From Tychonema sp. LEGE 06208 (GTDB taxonomy: Bacteria > Cyanobacteriota > Cyanobacteriia > Cyanobacteriales > Microcoleaceae): 55,402 bases of DNA. The notes beneath the pieces were generated by a model. The model was not told the DNA's origin. It did no database searches and saw only the letters and a program-made list of their open reading frames with translations. Where the stretch lies: the NCBI RefSeq assembly GCF_015207505.1, contig NZ_JADEWT010000031.1, positions 1 to 55,402 of the forward strand, given 5' to 3'. Both the position numbers and the translations under genes were made by a program. This document shows positions 35,985-45,622 of this stretch, piece after piece (the stretch's first letter is position 1; the number at the start of each line of letters is the position of its first letter).

Positions 35985-37403
35985 TCATTCGACAGTGCGA
36001 GCTACAGAACGCCTTGGAGGGTTGCTGCTACTGTTGGAAGTGTTACTAGCATTATCTAGGGCAAGTCGAACTGTCAACATTACATAACTCAGCCAAGCAT
36101 TTCCGGTTCCCACAATATAACTTTCTGTGATGTTGCTCATAATAAGATACACCAGAAAACAAATAGGCATTCCCGCTTCTTCCAGCGTGCTACGACTCAA
36201 ATAACGGATGGCATAAACCAAATTTAGCAGCAGGGAAATCATCATTAAGATTAATCCCGGCCAACCGAAGGCTAACAATATCCCGATCGGGCCATTGTGA
36301 GGATTTTTTGGTTGAAATCCATTAGTAGTATAAATAAAATAAGCAGGAGTAGCGGGACCTAACTTATCTTGTTGAAAAAAGCCATCGTATCCGTAGCCAA
36401 ACCAGGGGCGCTGATTGGCCGCATCAATTAACTGCGGCCAGAATTCGGTTCGCCCAGTTAAAGTCAAGTCCTTGCCTAACCCGCCTACCACAATATCCTC
36501 TAGGTTGTCTAGTACAAAAACCGTCATAATTATGCTGACCACCAGGAAACATATAATCGCAGTAAATGCCCACTGAAAACTTAATCTTTTTAGAAAACTT
36601 AGCGAGGAAACAGCAATGATTAATATGATAGTAATAACTAGAGCAGCTCCCGACTTATTAGCTCTCACCAGGTAAAAAGAAAAGAATATCATTGCCAAAG
36701 AAATCCAGCGTTCTTTCCGAGTTTTAGCTCCTTGAGAATAATGCAAATACCAAAATGCCGTAGATAAAGCTAGCACTCCACCGAGGGAATTTTTAGATTG
36801 CGTCATACCTACAAAGTCGCCTGCTCCCGGTGGTTTAATTATAAAACTTCCCAAACCCAGTGCCGTGTATCCCCACCGCCAAAAATGAGATAGATCCTCC
36901 CATTTATATTGCGCTGCCAAATAGAATCCGAAAGCTGTAAATACTGAAAAAACTAGGCCAGCTCTTAGTGTTTGTTCAGGAAATATAGACCATAATGTAG
37001 ACATTGATGGCATTAATATATAAGATAGAAAAAAAGGATTCATAATCAATACTTTGGAAAAATAATCGATAAAATTGCTACAAAATATTTTAATCCTAGA
37101 TAATAAAATAAATAATACCCACGGGTAAAAAAAATAAGGTATCAAACTTAAAGAACCGCCTTTTGTGTCTTGCAAATTAATAAGATGCAAATAATTAAAG
37201 GGAACTTGTATCAAATAGGGAGAGATGAAAATATAAAAAATAGCAAAGGTTTTTTCAAAAACTAAACCTATTTTTTTACGGCTGGCTAATTGAAACAAGA
37301 ACAACGTCACGATCGCGAATATAGCAATCAAAATTAATGTCAATGAAGAACTTCCTAAGATCAGCCCTTTCAGCATATTCGCTTTAGACACTGGTTGAGT
37401 CAT
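35985..37403 (-). CDS. O-antigen ligase/polymerase-like membrane protein (Wzy)
   Basis: 472 residues with about ten to twelve transmembrane spans, for example LTLILIAIFAIVTLFLFQLA (about 17-36) and ISLAMIFFSFYLVRANKSG. The late periplasmic-loop motif of the family is visible: TLTGRTEFWPQLIDAANQRP followed by WFGYGYDGF and HNGPIGILLAFG (O-antigen ligase-type, PF04932). It polymerises lipid-linked repeats. First gene of the leftward block, with a short Ser/Asn/Pro tail; divergent from wza across 185 bp that must hold both promoters. Confidence 0.87.
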   Translation of the reverse strand: MTQPVSKANMLKGLILGSSSLTLILIAIFAIVTLFLFQLASRKKIGLVFEKTFAIFYIFISPYLIQVPFNYLHLINLQDTKGGSLSLIPYFFYPWVLFILLSRIKIFCSNFIDYFSKVLIMNPFFLSYILMPSMSTLWSIFPEQTLRAGLVFSVFTAFGFYLAAQYKWEDLSHFWRWGYTALGLGSFIIKPPGAGDFVGMTQSKNSLGGVLALSTAFWYLHYSQGAKTRKERWISLAMIFFSFYLVRANKSGAALVITIILIIAVSSLSFLKRLSFQWAFTAIICFLVVSIIMTVFVLDNLEDIVVGGLGKDLTLTGRTEFWPQLIDAANQRPWFGYGYDGFFQQDKLGPATPAYFIYTTNGFQPKNPHNGPIGILLAFGWPGLILMMISLLLNLVYAIRYLSRSTLEEAGMPICFLVYLIMSNITESYIVGTGNAWLSYVMLTVRLALDNASNTSNSSSNPPRRSVARTVE

Positions 37404-37609
37404 AATTGCTTTCCTTTATCAAAAAATAGGTCAAGTTATCTATATCTAAAATATAGCGCTCAACCCGCAACCACGCTAACAAAAAAATTAGTCATAAAGC
37501 AAAAATACAGCATCCGCTTTTTGGGCGATCGCTTAAAATAATCAGCTTTTGACCCAGCACTAAAAAGGCTAAACTTATATAAATCATAGTGAATAAAATT
37601 AGGTGGCCT

Positions 37610-39082
37610 ATGGTTAACCCCCATTTTCCCAGACAGATCGCCCCGTCGGTTGTGGGTTTGGTCTTGTTTGCTTCCACAGTCATCGGTGACCCCAGAAGCA
37701 CCCCGGCACAACTGCCCATCCCGCTAGGCGCTGACCAAGCCCAGAATGTTGCGCCCGTTACGAGATCGCCGGAAAGCTATAAACTCGGCGGTGGCGATCG
37801 CATCCAAGTAGAAATACTCGAAGTACCCGAACTCAGCCGTGGCTACGAAGTTCTTTCCGACGGTTCAGTCAACCTGCCCCTGATCGGCTTGGTCTCCATC
37901 CGCGGCCGCACCTTAGTAGAAGCCACCAACATCATCCGCAACGCCTACCGCCGCGTCCTCAAAGATCCCATAGTCACAGTCAGCCTTGTCGCCGCCCGCC
38001 CCCTAAACGTCGGTGTCATCGGAGAAGTCACCCGGCCCGGAAACTTCACCATTACCCTAACTCCTGGCCCGGGAGCCTCGCCGAGTGTCCAGTACCCTAC
38101 CGTCACCCAAGCGATCAGACTCGCAGAAGGCGTTACAGGTGTCGCCGACATCCGCAACATCCGCGTCCGCCGTCCCCAACGAGACGGCCCCGATCAAGTG
38201 CTCAACGTCAACCTGTGGAAATTCTTGCAAGAAGGAGACATCTCTCAAGACATCATTTTGCAAGACAGAGACACAATCGTGATTCCCACAGTCGCCAACT
38301 TCAACCAAGCAGAAGCTCGTCAATTTGCGATCGCCAACTTTTCGCCGCCACCAGAAAAACCTCGATCGATCTCCATCGTTGGCCAAGTCACCCGCCCAGG
38401 GGCTTACGTCGTTATCGGCGGCAACACCACAAACGACCTCAGCCGTGAAGGTTTTCCCACCGTCATCCGGGCGATTCAGCTAGCCGGTGGCATCACATCC
38501 GATGCCGACATCCGGCAAATCCAAGTGCGCCGCGTCACCAGAAGAGGCGAACAAATTATCCCAGTCAACCTGTGGCAGTTCCTAGAGTCCGGCGACGGTG
38601 CCCAAGATACAATCCTCCAGGAGGGAGACACGATCGTCGTACCCAAAGCCACGATCGTCAACCCTGCAGAAGCTGGTGTGCTCGCTAGCACTAACTTTGC
38701 CCCCGTCGGCATTAACGTTTTTGTAGTAGGAGAACTCAGAACATCCCTCGATCCCTTGAGGCTCCCAGCTAATGCCACGCTGAATCAAGCTTTAATTTCC
38801 AGAGGATTTTTTGGCTACGAGAATACCAGAGCTAGAAGGGATAAAGTTGAGCTAGTCCGCCTCAATCAGGACGGTACAGCTACTAAACGGACGATCGAAG
38901 TCAATTTAACTCAAGGAATTAACGAAGAAACCAATCCTCAACTTCGTAACAACGACATGATTATCGTATCTCGCAAGGGTCTCGTCAATTTTGTCGATCG
39001 CATGAACGCTGTAATCGGGCCTGTCGGGCCAGCTACGGGGGTGTTAAATTTTATAAACGTTCTCCGATTTTTATTCAGGTAA
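37610..39082 (+). CDS. Wza-like polysaccharide export protein with SLBB repeats
   Basis: From ATG 37610 490 residues (a GTG 21 bp upstream is possible; AGGTGG at 37601-37606 favours 37610). A hydrophobic export segment (VVGLVLFASTVIG) is followed by the Poly_export domain: YKLGGGDRIQVEILEVPEL and LSDGSVNLPLIGLVSIRG (about 59-96 from this start). Two SLBB-type modules repeat the pattern NVGVIGEVTRPGNFTI and SIVGQVTRPGAYVVIGG, each ending in an ILQDRDTIVIP or ILQEGDTIVVP segment. A short third module precedes the C-terminal hydrophobic anchor. Forms the outer-membrane exit of the polysaccharide. Start of the rightward wza-wzc unit. Confidence 0.92.
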   Translation: MVNPHFPRQIAPSVVGLVLFASTVIGDPRSTPAQLPIPLGADQAQNVAPVTRSPESYKLGGGDRIQVEILEVPELSRGYEVLSDGSVNLPLIGLVSIRGRTLVEATNIIRNAYRRVLKDPIVTVSLVAARPLNVGVIGEVTRPGNFTITLTPGPGASPSVQYPTVTQAIRLAEGVTGVADIRNIRVRRPQRDGPDQVLNVNLWKFLQEGDISQDIILQDRDTIVIPTVANFNQAEARQFAIANFSPPPEKPRSISIVGQVTRPGAYVVIGGNTTNDLSREGFPTVIRAIQLAGGITSDADIRQIQVRRVTRRGEQIIPVNLWQFLESGDGAQDTILQEGDTIVVPKATIVNPAEAGVLASTNFAPVGINVFVVGELRTSLDPLRLPANATLNQALISRGFFGYENTRARRDKVELVRLNQDGTATKRTIEVNLTQGINEETNPQLRNNDMIIVSRKGLVNFVDRMNAVIGPVGPATGVLNFINVLRFLFR

Positions 39083-39170
39083 GAATGCGGCCGGCGGGTG
39101 AGGGGGATAATTCCTGGCAAAGGCTAGAATAAACTAAACAATAAGATTACCCAGCCGCGACCTGGTAGCT

Positions 39171-39209
39171 TCAAAAATATCAACCTCAAAAATATCAACC
39201 TCAAAAATA
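39171..39209 (+). repeat. 15-bp direct repeat before wzc
   Basis: TCAAAAATATCAACC occurs twice in tandem (39171-39200) plus a partial third copy, ending 13 bp before the wzc ATG. It is in the intergenic leader and may affect translation. Confidence 0.8.
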
Positions 39210-39221
39210 CCCAGGCTGAAT

Positions 39222-41564
39222 ATGGATAACAGACAAGATTACCAACCCTTCACGCCCAAATCTAATGGCAAACTGCCTGACTTTTCGGCTCAGAACTACA
39301 GAGATACCTTCGTTCAGGAAACAGAGGAAGAAAAGCTAGACTTGTCCTGGCTTGGAGGAGTCCTGCGCCGCCGCTTCCTGGTGATGGCGGCAGCCACCAT
39401 TGCTTTGAGTACCATCGCAGGAATAGCAATCGTTGTCACTTCTAAAAGCACAAAGATAGACTATGAAGGTTCTTTTTCCCTGTTAGTAGAACCAGCCACA
39501 GTTGAAGGTTTACAATCCAAACAATTAAACAATACTCTCGGTGCAGACTTGGCAAGAATTAATATAGAAGGAATTAGCTTATTAGACTACGAAACCCAAA
39601 TTAGGATTTTACGCAGTCCCAAAATGATGGAGCCTGTGGTGAAGGAGTTGCGAACTTGGTATCCCAAAATGACCTACACCGAATTGACATTAAAAATGTC
39701 GATAGACCGTGTAAGCTACACGAAAGATGGCAAACAGCAAGGTACAAAGATTTTAAGAATTCGCTATAAAGATTCAGAGCCAAAGAAAATTTATGCCGTC
39801 TTGGATAAAATTTCTAAAGCTTATCTAGAATATAGCTTGCAGCAGCGTCTGACGGGTATCAATCAAGGCATTAAATTTATAGATATGGAGATGCCCAAGC
39901 TCCGAGAAAGAGTAGAAGTTCTGCAACTGCAAGTCCAAAGACTGAGGCAGCAAAGTAACTTGTTTGACCCCCAACTAGAGGGAAGATCTCTGTCAGAACA
40001 AGTTCAAAGCATTAGGGGCCAGCAAGTAGGACTCCGAGTAGAGCTAAAAGGGCTGCGTAACCTTTACCAAAGCTACGAACAATTACTTAAAGAAAATAAT
40101 CCCCAGGGGTTGCTGGTGACCCAAGGACAAGCTTACGCTGGACTGTTAGGTCAAATTCAGAAGGTTGACTCAGATTTGTCATACAAATTAGCTCAGTACA
40201 GAGAAGATAGTTTGCCAGTTTTAGCACTGCGTAAAAGTCGGGAACAACTGATTTTAACCGCGAATCAACAAGCAAGACAAGTGGTGATGGGAAATTTAGA
40301 GACCCAAATCAAAGCATTTGAAGCGCGCGATCGCGAAATGACTGCTTTGCAAAAGGATCTCAACCAAAAAATTTCTAATTTTTCAGTGACAACGCGGCAA
40401 TACGACAATTTACAGCGGGAACTGCAAGTAGTTACTAAGAGTTTTTCAGACTTTTTGGCAAAACGAGAAGCTTTGCGGATTGATGCAGCTCAGCAGCAAA
40501 TACCTTGGGTACTGATCAATCCTCCAGAAATTCCGCTAGACAAATTTGGCAAGTTTGTCACGGCTACCGTCAAACAGACCAAAAAACAGTTAGCGCTGGC
40601 GGTAATTTTAAGCAGCCTGCTGGGCATAGCAGTAGGCTTGCTAGTAGAGGTGCTAAATAATGTTTTCCACACTCCAGAATCGCTGAGAACAGCCACAAGA
40701 TTGCCAGTGCTAGGGGTGATTCCGTTTACCAAAAAAGTTAAGCGGCGACAAACGGCTAGACCTAGGAAACTCACATCGGCTCGATCGCACTCGAAGTCAA
40801 AAGTCGAAGTTGTTCAACCTGTCGAAGTCACACCGACTGCTGCGATGCTGGGAGCCAAAAGCATTTTTAGCGAATTCGACTATCAATTTTTAGAAGCATT
40901 TCGATCGCTCTACACGAACATTCACTTGCTCAGTGCAGGTAGGACATTTCGATCGCTCTTAGTCGCCTCAGCAGCAGCCGGAGACGGCAAATCTACAGTA
41001 GCTTTGCACCTAGCCGCTATAGCAGCAGCAGTCGGACAGCGAGTATTGTTAGTAGATGCAGATTTGCGCTGCCCGCAAATGCACGCTAGGCTAGGACTGC
41101 CAAACCTGCGCGGCCTCGGCGATGCCATCTCCACCGATATCAGCCTCAACGATGCGATTCAACGAGCCCCGAACCAAGAAAATTTGTTCGTACTCACTGC
41201 CGGTCAAATTCCCCCCGATCCGATCAAGCTGCTTTCTTCCAAAAAAATGCAGTATCTGATGGAGCAATTTCAAGCATTTTTTGACTTAGTGATTTATGAC
41301 AGCCCGCCACTATCAGGCTTAGCAGACGCTCACTTGATCGCGGCTCACACCGACGCTACGATTATGGTCGTGCAAATGGCCAAAACAGACCGATCGCAAG
41401 TTAGCAAAGTTTTAGAAGAATTAAAATTTTCTGGAGCTTCTGTCTTGGGAGTGGTGGCTAACGGCTGCAAAGACTCGAATCACAGCTACCGACAGCGCCC
41501 GGTGGGTATAGAGACGCTCTACGATCAAAAGCTCTCGACCTTAGGTACACAAAATCAAAATTAG
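39222..41564 (+). CDS. polysaccharide co-polymerase with tyrosine autokinase domain (Wzc-like)
   Basis: 780 residues. Two membrane spans, about 47-70 (FLVMAAATIALSTIAGIAIVV) and about 453-478 (QLALAVILSSLLGIAVGLLVEV), enclose a large coiled-coil periplasmic Wzz domain. The C-terminal BY-kinase has Walker A SAAAGDGKSTVALHLA (about 584-598), Walker A' VLLVDADLR (about 608-616) and Walker B LVIYDSPP (about 689-696). Only two tyrosines are in the C-terminal tail, so the classical tyrosine cluster is short. Controls chain length together with Wza and Wzy. No separate Wzb phosphatase gene is nearby. Confidence 0.93.
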   Translation: MDNRQDYQPFTPKSNGKLPDFSAQNYRDTFVQETEEEKLDLSWLGGVLRRRFLVMAAATIALSTIAGIAIVVTSKSTKIDYEGSFSLLVEPATVEGLQSKQLNNTLGADLARINIEGISLLDYETQIRILRSPKMMEPVVKELRTWYPKMTYTELTLKMSIDRVSYTKDGKQQGTKILRIRYKDSEPKKIYAVLDKISKAYLEYSLQQRLTGINQGIKFIDMEMPKLRERVEVLQLQVQRLRQQSNLFDPQLEGRSLSEQVQSIRGQQVGLRVELKGLRNLYQSYEQLLKENNPQGLLVTQGQAYAGLLGQIQKVDSDLSYKLAQYREDSLPVLALRKSREQLILTANQQARQVVMGNLETQIKAFEARDREMTALQKDLNQKISNFSVTTRQYDNLQRELQVVTKSFSDFLAKREALRIDAAQQQIPWVLINPPEIPLDKFGKFVTATVKQTKKQLALAVILSSLLGIAVGLLVEVLNNVFHTPESLRTATRLPVLGVIPFTKKVKRRQTARPRKLTSARSHSKSKVEVVQPVEVTPTAAMLGAKSIFSEFDYQFLEAFRSLYTNIHLLSAGRTFRSLLVASAAAGDGKSTVALHLAAIAAAVGQRVLLVDADLRCPQMHARLGLPNLRGLGDAISTDISLNDAIQRAPNQENLFVLTAGQIPPDPIKLLSSKKMQYLMEQFQAFFDLVIYDSPPLSGLADAHLIAAHTDATIMVVQMAKTDRSQVSKVLEELKFSGASVLGVVANGCKDSNHSYRQRPVGIETLYDQKLSTLGTQNQN

Positions 41565-41582
41565 ACAAATTTTGATCCTGGT

Positions 41583-41601
41583 GGCGGCGGCGCGCCGCCG
41601 T
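41583..41601. terminator. GC-rich palindrome after wzc
   Basis: CGGCGGCGCGCCGCCG is a perfect 16-bp palindrome about 20 bp after the wzc stop; no T-run. Possible end of the wza-wzc transcript. Confidence 0.45.
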
Positions 41602-41831
41602 CCCTCGGTCGGAAACGCACAACCAAGCAGCACCTTGATTTTTTCACAAAGGTACTATTTGAGAAAGAAAATGATAGACTAACGGACATAGCCTCGCGTG
41701 TCAACCGAGATTGCGCGGATATTTGAGATTTCGCGATGATTCTTGAGAAAATGATTGGGAAATCAGCAAACGTGGGTAAACTACATCTAGCAGAGCGCAA
41801 TCTCGATCGGCAACAGACACCTTTGAAGGCG

Positions 41832-41861
41832 AACGTTAATGCAAACGTTAATGTGAACGTT
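41832..41861 (+). promoter_or_regulatory. three AACGTT palindromes at exact 12-bp spacing before pilH-like gene
   Basis: AACGTT at 41832-41837, 41844-41849 and 41856-41861, one per 12 bp, ending 30 bp before the start codon. This is about one site per helical turn, a layout fitting an operator or a tandem repeat. Confidence 0.6.
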
Positions 41862-41891
41862 TCAACCCAGAAACTTGGTAGGGATTTTTCT

Positions 41892-42257
41892 ATGAGTACA
41901 GTTATGGTTGTTGATGATAGCGTCACTCTGCGGGAGATGATCGCCGACTTGCTCAAAGGTAGGGGACTCAACGTCACAGTAGCTAGTGATGGCGTAGAAG
42001 CTCTAGAGCAAATCAAAGCCAACCGCCCGGATTTAGTTGTTCTGGATATCGTGATGCCCCGGATGAACGGCTACGAAGTCTGTCGCCGGCTCAAAAGCGA
42101 TCCCAAAACTCAGAATTTACCAGTGGTAATGTGTTCGAGCAAAAGCGAAGAGTTCGATCGCTACTGGGGAATGAAACAAGGAGCAGACGCTTACATTGCT
42201 AAGCCATTTCACCCTCAAGAATTGGTGGGAACTATCAAGCAACTGCTGCGTGGTTGA
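41892..42257 (+). CDS. CheY-like response regulator of the PilH/PixH type
   Basis: 121-residue single receiver domain: Asp8-Asp9 acidic pair in VMVVDDSVTLREM, phospho-accepting Asp52 in LVVLDIVMPRMNG, the conserved Lys104 in YIAKPFHP. The segment KSEEFDRYWGMKQGADAYIAK is typical of cyanobacterial PilH/PixH regulators of pilus-based motility. An open frame runs 156 bp further upstream, but ATG 41892 has AGGGA spaced 7 bp and starts MSTVMVVDDS, so it is chosen. The upstream part is repeats. Cytoplasmic; partner kinase not in the window. Confidence 0.9.
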   Translation: MSTVMVVDDSVTLREMIADLLKGRGLNVTVASDGVEALEQIKANRPDLVVLDIVMPRMNGYEVCRRLKSDPKTQNLPVVMCSSKSEEFDRYWGMKQGADAYIAKPFHPQELVGTIKQLLRG

Positions 42258-42321
42258 AATTGAGGAATAGGGACAGAAAAAAATGTTTTGAGTGCTGCCG
42301 ATTTCTGATCCCGCAGCCTCT

Positions 42322-42819
42322 CTAAACTACTCGATTGACAATAGTCCAAACATCCCCGTCCGATCGCACGTAGGGAACAGAAATACTTTTAAAACCCGTA
42401 ATAAAAGGTTTGTAATAAACCTGCCAGTAACTGGGACTAATTTGGTCGGCGATGGCTTTAAGTTCTTTCACTTCAGCAGCCAGTTCCCCCGCCAGTTGGT
42501 TAATCCGTTCCGCGTGTCCGCGAGCGAGTTCTCTTCCCTCTTCAACTTGCTGCTCCATCGGACTGATTCTTTGCAAGTTTACCGACTGCTGCTGTTTTTG
42601 ATTCAGTTGAGCAGACAAAGCTGCGATCGCGTCATCTATCCCTTTGACTTCTGCCGAGACTTCTGCTGTTTCCCTCGCGTGACGGCGGTAAGCATCGGCG
42701 ATGGCTTGAGGCGAATCACCTGCGGGGACAGCAGCGCCAATGCTGAGCTGCTGGCGTTCCCGGCGCAAAGCTTCGATTTGAGAGCAAATTGCCTCTATGT
42801 CTGTCTGAAGTTTGTCCAC
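42322..42819 (-). CDS. coiled-coil protein, unknown
   Basis: 165 residues, almost wholly alpha-helical with long heptad runs: DIEAICSQIEALRRERQQL (about 6-24), EVSAEVKGIDDAIAALSAQLNQKQQQ, and EEGRELARGHAERINQLAGEL. The C-terminal ~45 residues (SYWQVYYKPFITGFKSISVPYVRSD) are non-helical. No enzyme motif and no signal peptide. Convergent with the response regulator gene. I cannot name it. Confidence 0.65.
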   Translation of the reverse strand: MDKLQTDIEAICSQIEALRRERQQLSIGAAVPAGDSPQAIADAYRRHARETAEVSAEVKGIDDAIAALSAQLNQKQQQSVNLQRISPMEQQVEEGRELARGHAERINQLAGELAAEVKELKAIADQISPSYWQVYYKPFITGFKSISVPYVRSDGDVWTIVNRVV

Positions 42820-42884
42820 TTAATTACCGCGTGGTTTTTGGATATTTTAGCATATTAACACAAATTAATCAGTCGATCGCCATT

Positions 42885-43021
42885 TTATGACAGGTTCGTA
42901 GTTAGGACTTTAGTCCTTTCCGAATGCGGACAGTCGTCCTCACTACAAACCAACTTTATGACAGGTTCGTAGTGAGAATTTTAGTTTTTTCCGAATGCGG
43001 ACAGTCGTCCTCACTAGGAAC
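42885..43021. repeat. tandem duplication of a ~69-bp palindromic element
   Basis: Two nearly identical units, 42885-42953 and 42955-43021, each TTTATGACAGGTTCGTAGT, an AGGACTTTAGTCC-like core, then CCGAATGCGGACAGTCGTCC and TCACTA. The end of each unit (CCTCACTACAAACC) also occurs at 22966-22980 alone. Same family of small hairpins as 4201-4266. Confidence 0.8.
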
Positions 43022-43044
43022 ATAATTACTAATAATTAATTGGG

Positions 43045-43738
43045 TTATTTTAATTGGCGATCGCTTGCAGCTTCAAACTGACGATCATCTCCACCAAGAC
43101 ATCGGGTTGCCGGTTTAGCCAGATGCCGATCGAAACCAGCTTTCAAAGCCATCGCGCGGTCTTCCTCCCTAGCATAAGCCGTCAGGGCGATCGCCCGCAA
43201 TTTCCCTCCTTTTCCCCCAGTCAAACAGCGCAGCTTTTTCAGCAGCCAATAGCCGTCTTCCTCGGGCGTTCCAATATCGCTCACCACAACATCCGGCACA
43301 AACTCAGCAACAGTCTCCAACGCCTCTGCTGCTGAGGATGCAGCCCTGACAGCCCCCGGAATCTGCCAAGACAAACGTCATAAATTCCCGCGAATCAACC
43401 TCGTCATCAACCACCAAAACCTTAACTCCCCGTAAATTACCAGCGCCCGCAAACACCTGCGCTTCCTCGCAGGCGATCGAATTTATCTGAATCCAAAGAA
43501 GGCCCAAAGCAAAATTCGAGCCGAGATCCAGTCCCGGACTCTGGGCCAAAACCCTGCCGCCGTGCAGTTCCACCAACTGTTGCACAATTGAGATCCCCAG
43601 CCCCAAACCACTATAATTGCGACTAATCGTAGCATCGGCTTGCCGGAAACACTCAAACACCTAGGACAGAAAATTTGCAGCAATCCCAATTCCCCTATCC
43701 GTAACAGCCAGCTCAACTTCCCAATCAAGTCGCTTGAT
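43045..43738 (-). pseudogene. remnant of a hybrid histidine kinase (HATPase plus receiver)
   Basis: Read on the minus strand: DWEVELAVTDRGIGIA (HATPase G1 box), then a TAG stop at 43661-43663 (FLS, stop, VFECFRQAD), then ISRNYSGLGLGISIVQQLVE (G2 box) and VKVLVVDDEVDSREFM (receiver start). The frame then shifts in a GGGGG run near 43352-43356 to RAASSAAEALE, PDVVVSDIGTPEEDGY and AIALTAYAREEDRAMA. The sensor and HisKA parts are gone. Nonsense plus frameshift plus truncation show decay. Confidence 0.85.
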
Positions 43739-44238
43739 TCACGGCGCTGCAAGTAAATCTAAAATCGCCGCGCAAAAAAAGGAGTTTTTATCTATTGATT
43801 TAATTTGAGTTTTGGGGTATTATTTAGATAATGAGAGTGGTAAGTTTGATTTAAAAATTTTCACCACTTCGATTATCTAAATAATAACTTCTAAAGTCAA
43901 GGCTGTCAAGCTTCTTACCAAAAAAAAGGCGATTTTTTAATTTTTTATTCAAGAAATATTGTTTAAAAGGGGAGAAATTGGTAGGGAAGCGAATCGCAGA
44001 TAAACAACGAAGATTTACGCGGATGATTTTTAGGGGTAGTTTTCGGGTGCGTCGCCACCCTAAAAGTCGATTTTTTTAAGGATTTTTAATGACGGCGCAC
44101 CCTAGGACTACTGGTGCATGACTTTTGATAAATGGTATAGCATCAAATCCGCTGGTATCGGAATTATAGTCTGGGAAGAAGACGATCGCACTGCACGGAG
44201 AAAATGATGATTTTGAGTGCAGTGTCCGAACAAAATAA
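43739..44238. other. 500-bp intergenic region with a large inverted repeat
   Basis: Holds arms TATTATTTAGATAATGAGAGTGG (43818-43840) and its near reverse complement (43864-43886; 20 of 23 match, loop 23 nt). Also two similar GCGCACCCTA/GCGTCGCCACCCTAAAAG pieces (44048-44105). No gene. Confidence 0.55.
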
Positions 44239-45444
44239 TTAGGCAATAACAGCGGCTTTCATTGTCAAAATGCGATCGATCGCATCCTCAACTACTTTAT
44301 CTGGAGTCGAAGCACCAGAAGTAACGCCCACCACAATATTACCATCAGGCAGCCAATTTTGGGTGACCATCAAATCTCCCCCTAAAGGCTTGTGTTCGAT
44401 GCGATTTCCCGGTAAAATGCGATCGGCAGAATCAATGTGATAAGAAGGAAGAGTTTTGTCGATCGCAATTTCCTGCAAGTGAGTAGTATTAGAAGAATTA
44501 AAACCGCCAATCACCAGCATCAAATCCAACTTTTCCTCAACCAAGCTCAACATAGCATCCTGCCGTTCCTGAGTTGCATCGCAGATAGTATTAAAACTCA
44601 GAAAATGTTCATTAAGATTGGACGGTCCAAATTTCCGCAGCATCGTCTTTTCAAATAACTTACCAATATTCTCAGTTTCAGTTTTGAGCATAGTAGTTTG
44701 ATTGGCAACCCCTACCCTCTCCAAATCTACATCCGGGTCAAAACCAGCAGAATAAGCCTTACTAAACTTAGCCAAAAACTCAGCGCGATCGCCCCCGTAC
44801 AAGATATAATTGCTGACATATTCAGCTTCTGCCCAGTTCAAAACAATCAAATACTTATCAGCAAAAGAACTGGTAGCAACAGTTTCCTCGTGCTTGTACT
44901 GACCGTGAATAATCGAAGTATAATCTTTCTTCTTGTGCTTCTCAACAGTATTCCAAACCTTAGAAACCCAAGGACAAGTAGTATCAACAATCTTGCAGCC
45001 CTTATCATTAAGCAACTGCATTTCTTGGACGCTAGCCCCAAAAGCCGGTAAAATTACCACATCGCCGCTACTGACAACCGAAAAATCTTTGTGTCCTTTT
45101 TCAACAGCAATAAAACCAACCTCCATATCGCGCAAATGCTGATTGACAGAAGGATTGTGAATAATCTCATTAGTAATCCAAATCCGTTGGGTGGGGAAAT
45201 GCTGGCGAGCCTCATAAGCAATAGCCACAGCGCGTTCCACGCCCCAGCAAAAGCCAAAAGCCTCAGCCAGCCGGATGGTGACGCCACCGCGCTCAAGCCT
45301 GTAATTGTTGTCGCGAATTTGCTGGATCAGACTGCTTTGATAAGCAGTCTGCATCACGTCAGCCACCTCAGCTTCGTGTCCAAAACCCTTGCGGTGGTAG
45401 TTTTCAGACTGTTGGAGCGATCGTTTAAAAGCTTTAGTATCCAT
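44239..45444 (-). CDS. ispH: 4-hydroxy-3-methylbut-2-enyl diphosphate reductase IspH
   Basis: Last step of the non-mevalonate isoprenoid pathway: reduces HMBPP to IPP and DMAPP. 401 residues, the long cyanobacterial/plastid form. The three Fe-S ligands are visible: Cys in [11 protein letters not shown], Cys in [10 protein letters not shown] and Cys in [19 protein letters not shown] and GASTPDK fit the substrate site. The N-terminal ~50 residues before [12 protein letters not shown] match the cyanobacterial extension. Start ATG 45444. Feeds carotenoid, phytol and quinone synthesis. The GxxExxY element lies upstream, oppositely oriented. Confidence 0.96.
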   Translation of the reverse strand: MDTKAFKRSLQQSENYHRKGFGHEAEVADVMQTAYQSSLIQQIRDNNYRLERGGVTIRLAEAFGFCWGVERAVAIAYEARQHFPTQRIWITNEIIHNPSVNQHLRDMEVGFIAVEKGHKDFSVVSSGDVVILPAFGASVQEMQLLNDKGCKIVDTTCPWVSKVWNTVEKHKKKDYTSIIHGQYKHEETVATSSFADKYLIVLNWAEAEYVSNYILYGGDRAEFLAKFSKAYSAGFDPDVDLERVGVANQTTMLKTETENIGKLFEKTMLRKFGPSNLNEHFLSFNTICDATQERQDAMLSLVEEKLDLMLVIGGFNSSNTTHLQEIAIDKTLPSYHIDSADRILPGNRIEHKPLGGDLMVTQNWLPDGNIVVGVTSGASTPDKVVEDAIDRILTMKAAVIA

Positions 45445-45577
45445 GCGGTATTGAGTTCAAATCTAGGTGAATTACCTTTGATTTTAGAAGGCCTGGGGGG
45501 CGATCGGGATTATTTGTTTCAGTAGGGAGGGATGAGATATGCTATTTGTGCGATCGACACAGTGAGAGGGAAGAGGG

Positions 45578-45622
45578 AATGAACCGCGAAGGCGCGAAGG
45601 ACACGAAGGAAGAAGAAAGAAG
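45578..45622 (+). repeat. left inverted repeat of the GxxExxY element
   Basis: 45 bp starting 1 bp before the ATG and encoding MNREGAKDTKEEERR. Its partner is 46018-46062 on the other strand. Core GAACCGCGAAGGCGC (15 of 15 identical between arms). Confidence 0.85.

Noticed and set aside
41736..41891. N-terminal extension of the PilH-like regulator
   Set aside because: AGGGA is well placed at ATG 41892, the receiver starts there, and the extension is repeats (NVNANVNVNV).
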